Assembly (NCBI RefSeq): GCF_016195855.1
Contig: NZ_JACPYU010000023.1
Location: 62,001 to 126,000, forward strand
Direction: 5' to 3'
Source of the DNA: Aquabacterium sp.
GTDB taxonomy: Bacteria > Pseudomonadota > Gammaproteobacteria > Burkholderiales > Burkholderiaceae_C
Length of the DNA stretch: 64,000 nt
Shown here piece after piece: positions 56,528 through 64,000 of this stretch (the stretch's first letter is position 1; each line of letters opens with the position of its first letter). Both the position numbers and the translations under genes were made by a program. The notes under the pieces were generated by a model. It searched no databases, was not told where the DNA came from, and saw only the letters and a list, made by a program, of their open reading frames with translations.

Positions 56528-59301
56528 TCCATCACCACCTGCCAGAGCTTCTCGGGGTAGCCCGGCATGCCGTCGGCCGTGAACACACGCTGGCCGATGC
56601 GCAGGCCCAGCTGGCGGTAGCTCTCCCACTGGGCCTCGTCGAAGAACTGGTCCATCGTGGTTTCTTGCGGGAAGCACTTGTGCGTGTCCTGGTATTGCTC
56701 GATGTCCACGCCCATATGGGCCAGCAGCGTGGGCTTGACCAGGATGATGCGGGCAAACAAGGCCCCGGGCGCCACACCCCGATCGGCACTGCGTTCGGTG
56801 CCCAGCACGTCCAGCATGATGGCGCAGCGGCCACTGCGCTCGGGTAGCTTGCCATCGGTGCCGCGTTTGAAGTCTTCGGGCCGGGCGAACACCTGGTTGA
56901 GCAAGGCCTCGCCATGGGCGCGTTTGTGCACACGTATCTCCAGCCCATGGTCGATGCGCACCAGGCGCGTGAGGTTGGCCAGGTCTTCGAACTGGTAGTC
57001 CGGGTCGCAGCCGCAGTCGGCCACCACGATCAGGCGCACCTGGCGCGGCCGGTCGGTGCGCAGCAACTCGTAGATGGCCATGTTCTCGAAGTGCCCACCG
57101 TCTGACAGGTACTGATAGGGGCGGTGGTCGCCATAGAACAGGCCGCGCAATTCATCCAACAAGTAGGTCTGGGTGGGGAAGGCCTTGCGGAACCAGCCTT
57201 CCTGCATGGCCGGTGTGAGCGGCAGGCCCTTCCACCAGCGGCCCAGGCGCACATTGGCAAAGCCCAGCGCGAGGGACACGCCCAGGTCGGTGCCACGCCC
57301 CAGCCCGGTAGAGAAGGCCGCGCCCGACACGCCCAGCCATTCACCAAAGGACAAGGGGAAGGCCAGCTCGGATTCGTCGCTGCCATTGCCCAGGGGGTAG
57401 GCCTCCTGGTCCAAGTAGATGCCGCCGGGCGCCACCACCAGGGGCTTGCCTTTGCGATCGCGTTGCACCAGTTGTTCACCGGGGCTCACGCTCTGGTTCA
57501 CGCACACGTTGACATAGTGGATGGGCGCCAGCGGGTTGCGGTGGATCTCATCCGTGGAGAGGCTGTCGCCCTTGATGGGCTCGGCCACGTCGCGGGCTTC
57601 ACTGCCAGCGTCCGGCGCAAAGCGGGCATGGTTGGTGGCGCCCAGGTAAGCACGCGTGATGCGCGCGCTGTAAAGGCTTTGCAGTGTGGACAGGTTCAGG
57701 AAACCGGGGAATCGGCCCACCACCACGGCCATCAAGGTGAACAGGCCCAGCGCACTCAGCGCATAGACCATGGCGCTGTGGGCCAGTGCGGCGTTCCAGA
57801 ACACATTGGGGTCGATTTGCCCCTTGGGCCAGGTGACCTTGAGCAGGGCGATGTCCAGCGAAGCAGCCACCGTCAACCACAGCAGGACGCCCACCGTGCC
57901 GGCAATCAGGGGCATGGGCAGCTTCTTGAACAGACCGCCCTTTTGCTCATCCCCCAGCTGTTGTGCGCCAACCTTGAGCAGCCATACCAGGCCCGCCATC
58001 AGGGCCGACACCAGTGCCGCATGTTTGTAGGACAACCACAGCCAGGCGGTCTGCGCGACCGTCTCGACGCTGGCCAGGGCGCCCACGGCCAGGATCGCCA
58101 TGAGGCTGGTGCTGAGCCAGCGGGTCAGCAGCACGCGCTGCAGCGTGATGGAGCCTTGGGGGGAGTGGCGCGCCCGCCGCGTCGAGACCATGTACCAGAC
58201 GATGGACAGCACCGTGCTCACACCCAGCCCTGCCAGGACCGCTGCCAGTGGTGGCCGATCGCCCGCGTGCATCACCAGGCCGGCCAGCGCCAACAGCACC
58301 AACCCAAGGAGCAGCCCCAGTGCGGAGGCCCAGCTCCAGTACTGGGGCGGCGAGGCCAGGTGATCGTGCAGGGCGGTATCGGTGGTGGCGCTGCCGGCAC
58401 CGCCGTGTGCGTGGGAGCTCATCACATTGAGCTGTTTGACGACGCGCATGGCGCCTGTCCGCCCGGGCGTCGGGTGCGAGAACCAATAGGCAATGCCCAG
58501 CGGCATCCCCGCGAGCAACAACACCACGCCGCACAGCGCCCAGGTGGGGCTCCACCAGATCAGGGTGTCGCTGCCAAGCGCCTGCTGGAGCAGCTGGGCC
58601 TCCAGGTCATTGAAGGGCAGCCAGTAGGTGGTCAGCGCCCAGCGCACGGCTTGCAGCGAGGCCAGCACGACCAGCAGCACGGAGGCCACCACATACTGCG
58701 TGGCAAACCAGTTGCGCACCGCGATGGTGATGCCGTAGAACAGGTCGCCCGTGCCGCTGGGGGCCATGTAGCGGCCGTTGTCGCGCAGCCAGGCCAAGGC
58801 GGTGCGGCCCGGGTGCTTGGGTTCGTAGTGGCTGCTGCGGTGGATGCGGGCGGGCGGCTCTTCTTTCAGGGCCTCGTAGGCGCGCTGCGTGGTCTCCAGT
58901 GCGGTTTCATGGTGCGTGCCCGACAAACGCCCCCGTACGAACAGGCTGCTGAAGAAGCCACCGATGTAGCCCCCGCCGCTGACCGTGCTCAGAAAGTCGA
59001 ACTGCGCCAGCAGGGGCCAGCGCGGCCGATCGGGCTGGGTGCCAGCCGGGTCTTCGGTCTTGGCCAGCGCCTGCAGCAGGCCCAGGCAGAAGGTGGCGCT
59101 GCGGATGCCACCACCCGACAGCGACAGCGCCCATTGCGCCTGTGAGGCGGGCGGGGTGGCTGGTGCCGCTTCACCAGATGCGGCTTCACCGCCGCCCCTT
59201 TCAGGGCGAACAATGCCCAGGGCCGCACGTCGGGCACGCGCCCGGCTGACCTCTTCGTGCGCGCTGGGGGTGTGGTCGATGGGGGGGCGGTCGGTGGACA
59301 T
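56512..59301 (-). CDS. Large membrane patatin-like phospholipase
   Basis: Encodes 929 residues. Start 59301 follows AGGAG at good spacing; ATG 59325 instead would overlap the upstream stop (ATGA). The patatin core is at both ends of the chain: oxyanion LSLSGGGIRS and nucleophile Ser108 in STVSGGGY near the N-terminus, and catalytic Asp in YLSDGGHFENM near the C-terminus. The middle (about 150-560) holds some ten membrane helices. This split large-patatin layout occurs in bacteria and suggests a membrane-embedded lipid acyl hydrolase. It is the last gene of the tail-collar operon. Confidence 0.87.
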   Translation of the reverse strand: MSTDRPPIDHTPSAHEEVSRARARRAALGIVRPERGGGEAASGEAAPATPPASQAQWALSLSGGGIRSATFCLGLLQALAKTEDPAGTQPDRPRWPLLAQFDFLSTVSGGGYIGGFFSSLFVRGRLSGTHHETALETTQRAYEALKEEPPARIHRSSHYEPKHPGRTALAWLRDNGRYMAPSGTGDLFYGITIAVRNWFATQYVVASVLLVVLASLQAVRWALTTYWLPFNDLEAQLLQQALGSDTLIWWSPTWALCGVVLLLAGMPLGIAYWFSHPTPGRTGAMRVVKQLNVMSSHAHGGAGSATTDTALHDHLASPPQYWSWASALGLLLGLVLLALAGLVMHAGDRPPLAAVLAGLGVSTVLSIVWYMVSTRRARHSPQGSITLQRVLLTRWLSTSLMAILAVGALASVETVAQTAWLWLSYKHAALVSALMAGLVWLLKVGAQQLGDEQKGGLFKKLPMPLIAGTVGVLLWLTVAASLDIALLKVTWPKGQIDPNVFWNAALAHSAMVYALSALGLFTLMAVVVGRFPGFLNLSTLQSLYSARITRAYLGATNHARFAPDAGSEARDVAEPIKGDSLSTDEIHRNPLAPIHYVNVCVNQSVSPGEQLVQRDRKGKPLVVAPGGIYLDQEAYPLGNGSDESELAFPLSFGEWLGVSGAAFSTGLGRGTDLGVSLALGFANVRLGRWWKGLPLTPAMQEGWFRKAFPTQTYLLDELRGLFYGDHRPYQYLSDGGHFENMAIYELLRTDRPRQVRLIVVADCGCDPDYQFEDLANLTRLVRIDHGLEIRVHKRAHGEALLNQVFARPEDFKRGTDGKLPERSGRCAIMLDVLGTERSADRGVAPGALFARIILVKPTLLAHMGVDIEQYQDTHKCFPQETTMDQFFDEAQWESYRQLGLRIGQRVFTADGMPGYPEKLWQVVMDGLPA

Positions 59302-59321
59302 GGTGGCGCTCCTGGCTGTGC

Positions 59322-60125
59322 TCATGCGGCGCGCGGGTCACCCTGCAGGTAGTGGCCAAACACCTGCTTGTAGGCAGAGGAGGTCAGCTCACCCAGCTTG
59401 CCGTCCTCGCGCAGGAAGATGCCCGGGAACTGGTTGAGAAAGTGCTGCAAGGCGATGCCACCAGGGGCCACCACCTTGGGGTTGTAGCGCAGCGCGGCGC
59501 CCGGCGCGGCCACGGCATCGGCCAGCTTGGGCTCATTGGTGTGCGAGGCCGCGTCCACCGCGCCCTTCTCGGCCAGGCGCCGCAGCAAGGCCGCGGCCCC
59601 GATCTGCTTGGACACGGCGGTGGGCGACCAGATGCCGTCCTTCACATACTTGCCGCACTTGTACTGGTTGGTGCTGGCCCACAGATAGGGCGACTTCACC
59701 TCGGGGTGGTAGGTGCGGTAGCCCCAGCCGTTGTAGGACTCCCACTTGAACAGGATGCCGGGGATGCTCCAGTCCGTCCACTGCGGGTAGCGGTCCAGCG
59801 TCAGCGCATCGGTGGCGCTGTCTTCCCAGCTGAAGGGGGGCTGGCCCGTCTTGGGCCGGCCGGCCGGCACATTGACCGTGCGCCGCGTGAGCGGGTCACC
59901 GTTGTGCAGGTGGCATTTGAAGTCCAGCCCGGCCTCCATGGCGTGGATCACGCCCACCACATACCAGGGCACCCCCATGGGGTCGGCCACGCTGCTGTAG
60001 CGGGCCTGGCTGCCCATGATCTGGTTGGCCAGTTTGTCCACGACGGACGCGTTGTCCGGGTTGATCTGGCAGGTGTCAAACAACTGCTGGTATTCGGCGC
60101 GAAGGGCGGCGCTCAAGGTGGGCAT
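59322..60125 (-). CDS. Lysozyme-family (COG5526-like) peptidoglycan-associated protein
   Basis: Encodes 267 residues. It resembles lysozyme-family proteins: GVIHAMEAGLDFKCHLHNGD, LFKWESYNGWGYRTYHPE and SPYLWASTN. The Glu in HAMEAG is a candidate catalytic residue. No signal peptide is visible, so export or a role inside the cell is unclear. It is 26 bp after the DUF6916-like gene and abuts the patatin. Confidence 0.75.
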   Translation of the reverse strand: MPTLSAALRAEYQQLFDTCQINPDNASVVDKLANQIMGSQARYSSVADPMGVPWYVVGVIHAMEAGLDFKCHLHNGDPLTRRTVNVPAGRPKTGQPPFSWEDSATDALTLDRYPQWTDWSIPGILFKWESYNGWGYRTYHPEVKSPYLWASTNQYKCGKYVKDGIWSPTAVSKQIGAAALLRRLAEKGAVDAASHTNEPKLADAVAAPGAALRYNPKVVAPGGIALQHFLNQFPGIFLREDGKLGELTSSAYKQVFGHYLQGDPRAA

Positions 60126-60151
60126 GGGTCATCCTCTGAAGGGTGGCTTGC

Positions 60152-60568
60152 TCAGGTCAGCAGGCTGAAGTGAGCGGCGTAGGTGATGTGTTCCCCCTGC
60201 CCGACGGGCTCCAGGTACACGGCCACATCGCCTGTCTGCGCGTGCTGCAGCGTGTACAGGCCTGGTCGCAAAGGCAACGCTCTGGGGCCTTCGAAAGACA
60301 AGGTGAACTGCTCGACACCAGTGTGCGATGCCGCATGCGCGCTTTCGATGACATCGCTCAAGATCAAGGCCACTGGCCGGCCCAGTGTGGTGTGGCAGCC
60401 AAAGCGCAGGCCCTGCAGCGCCTGCCAGCGGGCGAGGTGGCTGGCAGCCGGCGTGGCACCTTCAAACGGTGTGGCGTTGGCGGGGGGCCGTGCCGCCCAG
60501 GCGGCACCCATGGTGGCGCCGCTCAACAGCACGCCACCGCCGTGGACGAGAAAGTCACGCTTGTTCAT
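60152..60568 (-). CDS. DUF6916-like exported protein
   Basis: Encodes 138 residues. The N-terminus MNKRDFLVHGGGVLLSGATM looks like a Sec or degenerate Tat signal (single Arg, no RR). The mature domain matches small DUF6916-type proteins found with collar proteins (LSFEGPRALPLRPGLYTLQH). It overlaps the GNAT gene by 14 bp. Function unknown. Confidence 0.68.
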   Translation of the reverse strand: MNKRDFLVHGGGVLLSGATMGAAWAARPPANATPFEGATPAASHLARWQALQGLRFGCHTTLGRPVALILSDVIESAHAASHTGVEQFTLSFEGPRALPLRPGLYTLQHAQTGDVAVYLEPVGQGEHITYAAHFSLLT

Positions 60569-61103
60569 GTTGGTACTCCATCACAACGGTAGGTAGTCGG
60601 GTCATGGCCTGATAAAGGCCTGAGGTGCCCTGGATGTCAAAACCCAGGCGGGCATACCAGTGGCGCACGGGGTTGTCGATCATCACGTGCAGGTGGGTGG
60701 CGCGGCCCATGGTGTCGGCCAGGTGCAGCAAGGTGCCCAGGCAGGCGCGTGCACCGCCTCGCCGCCGGAAGGCGGGCAGCAAGGTGATGTCCACCACCCG
60801 CACACCCGCTTCGTCTTCGTGCAACCAAAGGCGGCCGGCAGCCTGGCCTTCATGGCGGATCACCAGCTCGATGGCGGCGGGGTAGTGCAAGGCCACCGAG
60901 CGGCGCTGTGCCAGCAGCTGCATGCCGATGAAGGCCTCGCGTCGGGTGGTGTCCGGCCCGAGCAGGTCGAGCTCGATCTGCCGCGTGCTGGCAAACACTT
61001 CACGCAACACCGCTTGATCGGCCGCCGTGGCCCGCGTGCACTGCCACGGGCCCTGCAGGGCCCAGAGCAGGCGCGTGATCAGGCTGGTGTCAGTGCACAT
61101 CAT
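60555..61103 (-). CDS. GNAT-family N-acetyltransferase
   Basis: Encodes 182 residues. The CoA-binding motif region is VVDITLLPAFRRRGGARACL, and the C-terminus has HWYARLGFDIQGTSGLYQAM. ATG 61103 overlaps the collar-gene stop by 4 nt (ATGA). It may acylate a collar or partner protein. Confidence 0.88.
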   Translation of the reverse strand: MMCTDTSLITRLLWALQGPWQCTRATAADQAVLREVFASTRQIELDLLGPDTTRREAFIGMQLLAQRRSVALHYPAAIELVIRHEGQAAGRLWLHEDEAGVRVVDITLLPAFRRRGGARACLGTLLHLADTMGRATHLHVMIDNPVRHWYARLGFDIQGTSGLYQAMTRLPTVVMEYQHEQA

Positions 61104-61621
61104 GAGCGTGGCGGGAAGATGCCTTGCATGGCAATGATGAAGTTCAGCGCCAGCACAGGGGGCTGGTTGTTGTGCGCCCAGCCCGCGCCATTGGCCTGCA
61201 CCGCGCCACCGGCCATCGTGGCCGGGTTGCTGGGGCTGCGGTAGAGCGCGGCGTTGTCGGCGCTGCGTGCCCACATGGCTTGCGGGCCGGGCTGTTTGCT
61301 GTCCGGTGCGGCGGCGCTTTGCACGGCATGGTTGTGCTGCGGCATCTCGGCCTGGTTCAGGGTGTGCGTGGCCTCACCACCTGATTCACCCAGGTCGCGC
61401 GGCGTCAGCCCCGGTCCAATCCCCGCACCCAGGGGCATGCGGCCCTGCAGATTGGGCAGGGCGAAGGTGCTCTTGCCATCGCCACCATAGTTGGTGCCCA
61501 GGAGCGAAAACAGCGCTGTGTTCTGCGAGATGGGCAGGAGTTGCCCGTCGCACAAGGCCCAGCCGGCCGGGGCGAAGTTGCCGGCAAACAGCCGGATCTC
61601 GCCAATGAATGCATCACTCAT
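61100..61621 (-). CDS. Tail-collar / microcystin-dependent-type protein 1
   Basis: Encodes 173 residues. The collar domain starts GEIRLFAGNFAPAGWALCDG and continues GTNYGGDGKSTFALPNLQGR; the chain ends ALNFIIAMQGIFPPR. This is the Mdp-type fold found in phage tail fibres and in secreted bacterial proteins. It pairs with two paralogues upstream. Confidence 0.93.
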   Translation of the reverse strand: MSDAFIGEIRLFAGNFAPAGWALCDGQLLPISQNTALFSLLGTNYGGDGKSTFALPNLQGRMPLGAGIGPGLTPRDLGESGGEATHTLNQAEMPQHNHAVQSAAAPDSKQPGPQAMWARSADNAALYRSPSNPATMAGGAVQANGAGWAHNNQPPVLALNFIIAMQGIFPPRS

Positions 61622-61632
61622 CAGATGTCCTT

Positions 61633-62154
61633 TCAGCCTTGCGACGGGAAGATGCCGAACAAGGAGATGATGAAGTTCAAGCCCAGGAAGGGCGCCATGT
61701 TGTTGTGGGGCTGGCTGCCGCCCGTGGCCGTCATGGCCTGAGGTGCCAAGGCGCCGCCACCCGGTGTGTTGCCGTAGAAGTTGGTGGTCACGGCCGTGCC
61801 GGTGAGGCTGCCGGCCACGCCACTGGCCGCGCTGGCGGCCGCCGTGGTGGCGTTGAGCAGGTGGTTGTGGCTGGGCATCTGGCCCGGGGCGAGCGTGACC
61901 TGCTCTACACCAGCCAGCTGCCCTATCGTGCGCGGGCTCAAGCCTGGCCCGCTGCCCTGGTGCAGCGGCACGCGGCCCCGCATGTCGGGCAGGGCAAAGG
62001 TGGTCTGGCCATCGCCGCCATAGGTGGTGCCGATCAGGTTGAACAGCACCTCGTTTTCGGCAATCGACAGCACGCTGCCGTCACACAGGGCCCAGCCCGC
62101 CGGGGCAAAGTTGCCCGCGAACAGACGGATCTCGCCAACATAGGGTGTTGCCAT
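61633..62154 (-). CDS. Tail-collar / microcystin-dependent-type protein 2
   Basis: Encodes 173 residues. Same layout: GEIRLFAGNFAPAGWALCDG, GTTYGGDGQTTFALPDMRGR and NFIISLFGIFPSQG. Its N-terminal 20 residues are almost identical to those of protein 1, while the middle loop (Ala/Thr/Gly-rich) differs, as expected if the loop sets specificity. Confidence 0.93.
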   Translation of the reverse strand: MATPYVGEIRLFAGNFAPAGWALCDGSVLSIAENEVLFNLIGTTYGGDGQTTFALPDMRGRVPLHQGSGPGLSPRTIGQLAGVEQVTLAPGQMPSHNHLLNATTAAASAASGVAGSLTGTAVTTNFYGNTPGGGALAPQAMTATGGSQPHNNMAPFLGLNFIISLFGIFPSQG

Positions 62155-62167
62155 GGGGGCTCCGTGC

Positions 62168-62680
62168 TCAATTGCGCGACGGGAAGATGCCCGTCATCGC
62201 GATGATGAAGTTGACCGTCGTGAACGGTTGCATGTTCTCGTGGGGCTGGCTGCCGCCGCTGGGCGCAATCGCCTGCGGGCTCATGGGCTGCAAGGGAGAC
62301 GAGCCCGGTGCATAGATGTCCTTGCCGCCACGCCCCTTGGCCGCCGGCACATTGCCCGCGGGCGAGGTGTTGTTGGCCAGGTCGGCGCTGCCTTGCAGGC
62401 CATGGGCATGGGGTGGGAGTTCGTTGACCGTCAGGGTGTGCGCTTCTTCGCCCACGCGGCTGCCCAGGGGCAGGCTGGCGCTGGCGTGAGCCGGGCTGCG
62501 CCCGCGCAAATCAGGCAAGGCGAACGTGGTCTGGCCATTGCCACCATAGGTCGTGCCCAGCAGGGCGAACAAGGCCTGGTTCTGCGAGATCGGCAGCAAC
62601 TGGCCATTGCACAAAGCCCAGCCTTTGGGGGCAAAGGCGAAACTGGTCTGGCGGATTTCGCCCAGGAAAGGTGTCGACAT
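62168..62680 (-). CDS. Tail-collar / microcystin-dependent-type protein 3
   Basis: Encodes 170 residues. GEIRQTSFAFAPKGWALCNG, GTTYGGNGQTTFALPDLRGR and NFIIAMTGIFPSRN. It is the most diverged of the three at the N-terminus. It is the first collar gene, 15 bp after the PEP-CTERM gene, with AGGT-type ribosome sites between genes. Confidence 0.93.
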   Translation of the reverse strand: MSTPFLGEIRQTSFAFAPKGWALCNGQLLPISQNQALFALLGTTYGGNGQTTFALPDLRGRSPAHASASLPLGSRVGEEAHTLTVNELPPHAHGLQGSADLANNTSPAGNVPAAKGRGGKDIYAPGSSPLQPMSPQAIAPSGGSQPHENMQPFTTVNFIIAMTGIFPSRN

Positions 62681-62695
62681 GGCAAACCTCCCAGC

Positions 62696-63367
62696 TCAGT
62701 TGCGACGCAGCTTGCGGGCCAGGCCCAGGCTCAGCAGCCCGACCAGCGCCAGGGCGCCTGAGGCGGGCTCGGGCACCGGTGCGGTCTGAATGTCGATGCG
62801 GAAATCGGCGAAGTTGTTGGACTGGCCCTGACCCCGGTCCACAAAGTGGATCTCGTCGAGCTCCAGCACCACGCTGTGTGGCGAGAGCAGGCGGATCGCG
62901 TTGTGGTTGTTCAGGGTGGGCAGGTTGTCCACACCGACAAAACCGCTGGGCGCAAAGTTGTCGAAGGCCGAAAACGCCAGCCCGGTGATCGTCTGGCCGT
63001 TCACGCCCAGGTTGTCGAACACGTAGCGTGCATGTTGGCCGCCCGCGCCCAGGTAGCCCGTGGTGCCGTTGCTGGCGCCCTCGGCCACCCGCACCAGGAT
63101 GCTGGTGCCACTGATCGTGATCGATTCCAGCGGCAGCATGAAGCCGCTGATCGCGCCACCGATACCAGGCAGGATCTGCCCGGACGGGCTCACGCTTTGC
63201 TGGAAGTCGAGCGGGGTGGGGTCGATGTTGATGCCATCTGAGGTGATGCCGCCGGGTGCCAGCAGGGACACGTCGATCGTGCTGCTGAAGGAAGCGGCTT
63301 GCGCCAGACTGGCTGCGGACAAAGCGAGCACGAAGGCCAGGCGCTTCATCGGGACGTTCAATTGCAT
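62696..63367 (-). CDS. PEP-CTERM-anchored exported protein
   Basis: Encodes 223 residues from ATG 63367, preceded by AGGAG; ATG 63349 is an alternative. The signal peptide ends near LAQA. The mature part is a beta-rich, Ser/Gly/Asn-rich domain. The C-terminus is VPEPASGALALVGLLSLG plus basic ARKLRRN, a PEP-CTERM sorting signal. Exosortase (EpsH-like) would process it; none is in the window. It heads the collar operon. Confidence 0.93.
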   Translation of the reverse strand: MQLNVPMKRLAFVLALSAASLAQAASFSSTIDVSLLAPGGITSDGINIDPTPLDFQQSVSPSGQILPGIGGAISGFMLPLESITISGTSILVRVAEGASNGTTGYLGAGGQHARYVFDNLGVNGQTITGLAFSAFDNFAPSGFVGVDNLPTLNNHNAIRLLSPHSVVLELDEIHFVDRGQGQSNNFADFRIDIQTAPVPEPASGALALVGLLSLGLARKLRRN

Positions 63368-63590
63368 GCGAACTCCTGAGGTGGATGTGCCAATCGCCCA
63401 TCTGGCCACAGGCTCGCGAGGCTTGACCATCCCTAGTTCTGCCGCGCGTGGCGCCGCAGGTGACTTTGTTCAACTGTGCAGGGTGCCCGATGCTGCGATC
63501 ATTTATGGGAGCGTTCGCCAGGGCGCGCCGCACTCAGCTTGAGGTTTGTGTACATTGGCCAGCGGCAGGCCAGCCGACTCTCCAGCACCC

Positions 63591-64000
63591 ATGAACGCGG
63601 TTTCTTCTTCCAGCAGCACGCACCGACCCGTCCCGGATGATGTCCGGGGCGTGTGGCGTCGCACCTTGCTGCAAACGGACACCGACACCGGCCAGCCACC
63701 GCTTGAAGATCACAGCAGCTGGGTGCGCTGGATGCAGACCAGCTTGTGGCACGCCGACTTGCGCGTGCCACAAAGCGCCATGCAGGGCCGCGAGGCGCGC
63801 CCCTTGCGCGAACTCAGCGCCGTGCAACGGGCTGCGTTGGCAGCCCAGGAAGGCTTTGCGGGCATCACCCAGTTCGACAACCTGCCGGAAGGGCAGATCT
63901 GCAACTGGCTGCGCCGCACCGATTACCAGCCCCCCGCCTTGCAGCCTGATGCCGGCTGGCTCGTGTTCGATCGCCCGGACCGGATCATCGAAATCGGCGT
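63591..64000 (+). CDS. Partial gene, HRI1-like protein (cut by window end)
   Basis: ATG 63591 opens a frame with no stop before the window ends, giving at least 136 residues. It contains VWRRTLLQTDTD, HADLRVPQSAMQG and EGQICNWLRRTDYQP, resembling the HRI1 family of small beta-barrel proteins. The 223-bp gap to the divergent PEP-CTERM gene presumably holds both promoters. The match is by eye. Confidence 0.72.
   Translation, partial: MNAVSSSSSTHRPVPDDVRGVWRRTLLQTDTDTGQPPLEDHSSWVRWMQTSLWHADLRVPQSAMQGREARPLRELSAVQRAALAAQEGFAGITQFDNLPEGQICNWLRRTDYQPPALQPDAGWLVFDRPDRIIEIG

Noticed and set aside
61100..62680. Prophage remnant based on tail-collar proteins
   Set aside because: No capsid, terminase, portal, baseplate or integrase genes are present, and base composition matches the host. 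Collar domains of this type also occur in non-phage clusters.

Overview
The window is high-GC (about 65-70% in most genes), densely packed bacterial chromosome from a betaproteobacterium. Gene content points to Burkholderiales, probably the Leptothrix/Rubrivivax/Ideonella/Aquabacterium neighbourhood: an Ideonella PETase-like polyester hydrolase, a lipase with its dedicated foldase, a PEP-CTERM protein, a Lys/Ala-tailed HU protein, a TrhP/YegQ-type U32 protein and ProQ. That placement is inference; no rRNA or tRNA gene is present. There is no CRISPR array, integrase, transposase or complete prophage.

Layout. 0.1-5.2 kb: an unknown protein, an ECF sigma factor and a Ser/Thr kinase with a TPR-like half, then a small exported protein and a bidirectional terminator. 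5.2-8.4 kb: an AdeT-type solute-binding protein, a TetR repressor facing a DUF1348 enzyme across two palindromic operators, and a YebC/YeeN protein. 8.4-14.3 kb: an ester-hydrolysis locus with a PETase homologue divergent from a degenerate lipase-foldase-like protein, a lipase-foldase operon, and AraC and Crp/Fnr regulators. 14.5-18.6 kb: a J-domain protein in one operon with three uncharacterised acidic proteins. 18.6-25.7 kb: HPF/RaiA, a secreted subtilase, a kinase-like/ATPase fusion, a DHH phosphoesterase and SlyX. 25.7-30 kb: two sensor kinases without a separate response-regulator gene. 30-39 kb: TapT (DTW), PepD, TrhP, a TonB receptor, FumC and a hemolysin III protein.

39-45.5 kb is the most unusual part. 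A response regulator and a hybrid histidine kinase, whose N-terminus matches the plant ETR1 ethylene-binding domain residue for residue at the copper and core positions, are transcribed leftward. Divergently, across a 410-bp gap, a cyclic-di-GMP-I (GEMM) riboswitch leads a secreted Pro-rich-linker protein and a short secretin. Together these suggest a second-messenger-controlled envelope or secretion function beside a possible gas-sensing kinase; the functional link is a hypothesis. A HU gene follows.

45.5-56.5 kb: a DUF4345/sterol-desaturase operon with a divergent AraC regulator, ProQ, a methyltransferase, a 1644-residue TPR protein with an embedded C39-like peptidase domain, and a GST-like protein. 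56.5-63.4 kb: an apparent leftward operon running PEP-CTERM protein, three tail-collar (microcystin-dependent-type) proteins, GNAT, DUF6916-like, lysozyme-like and a large membrane patatin. The window ends inside an HRI1-like gene.

All assignments come from reading the sequence and remembered family features. No search or alignment was run.
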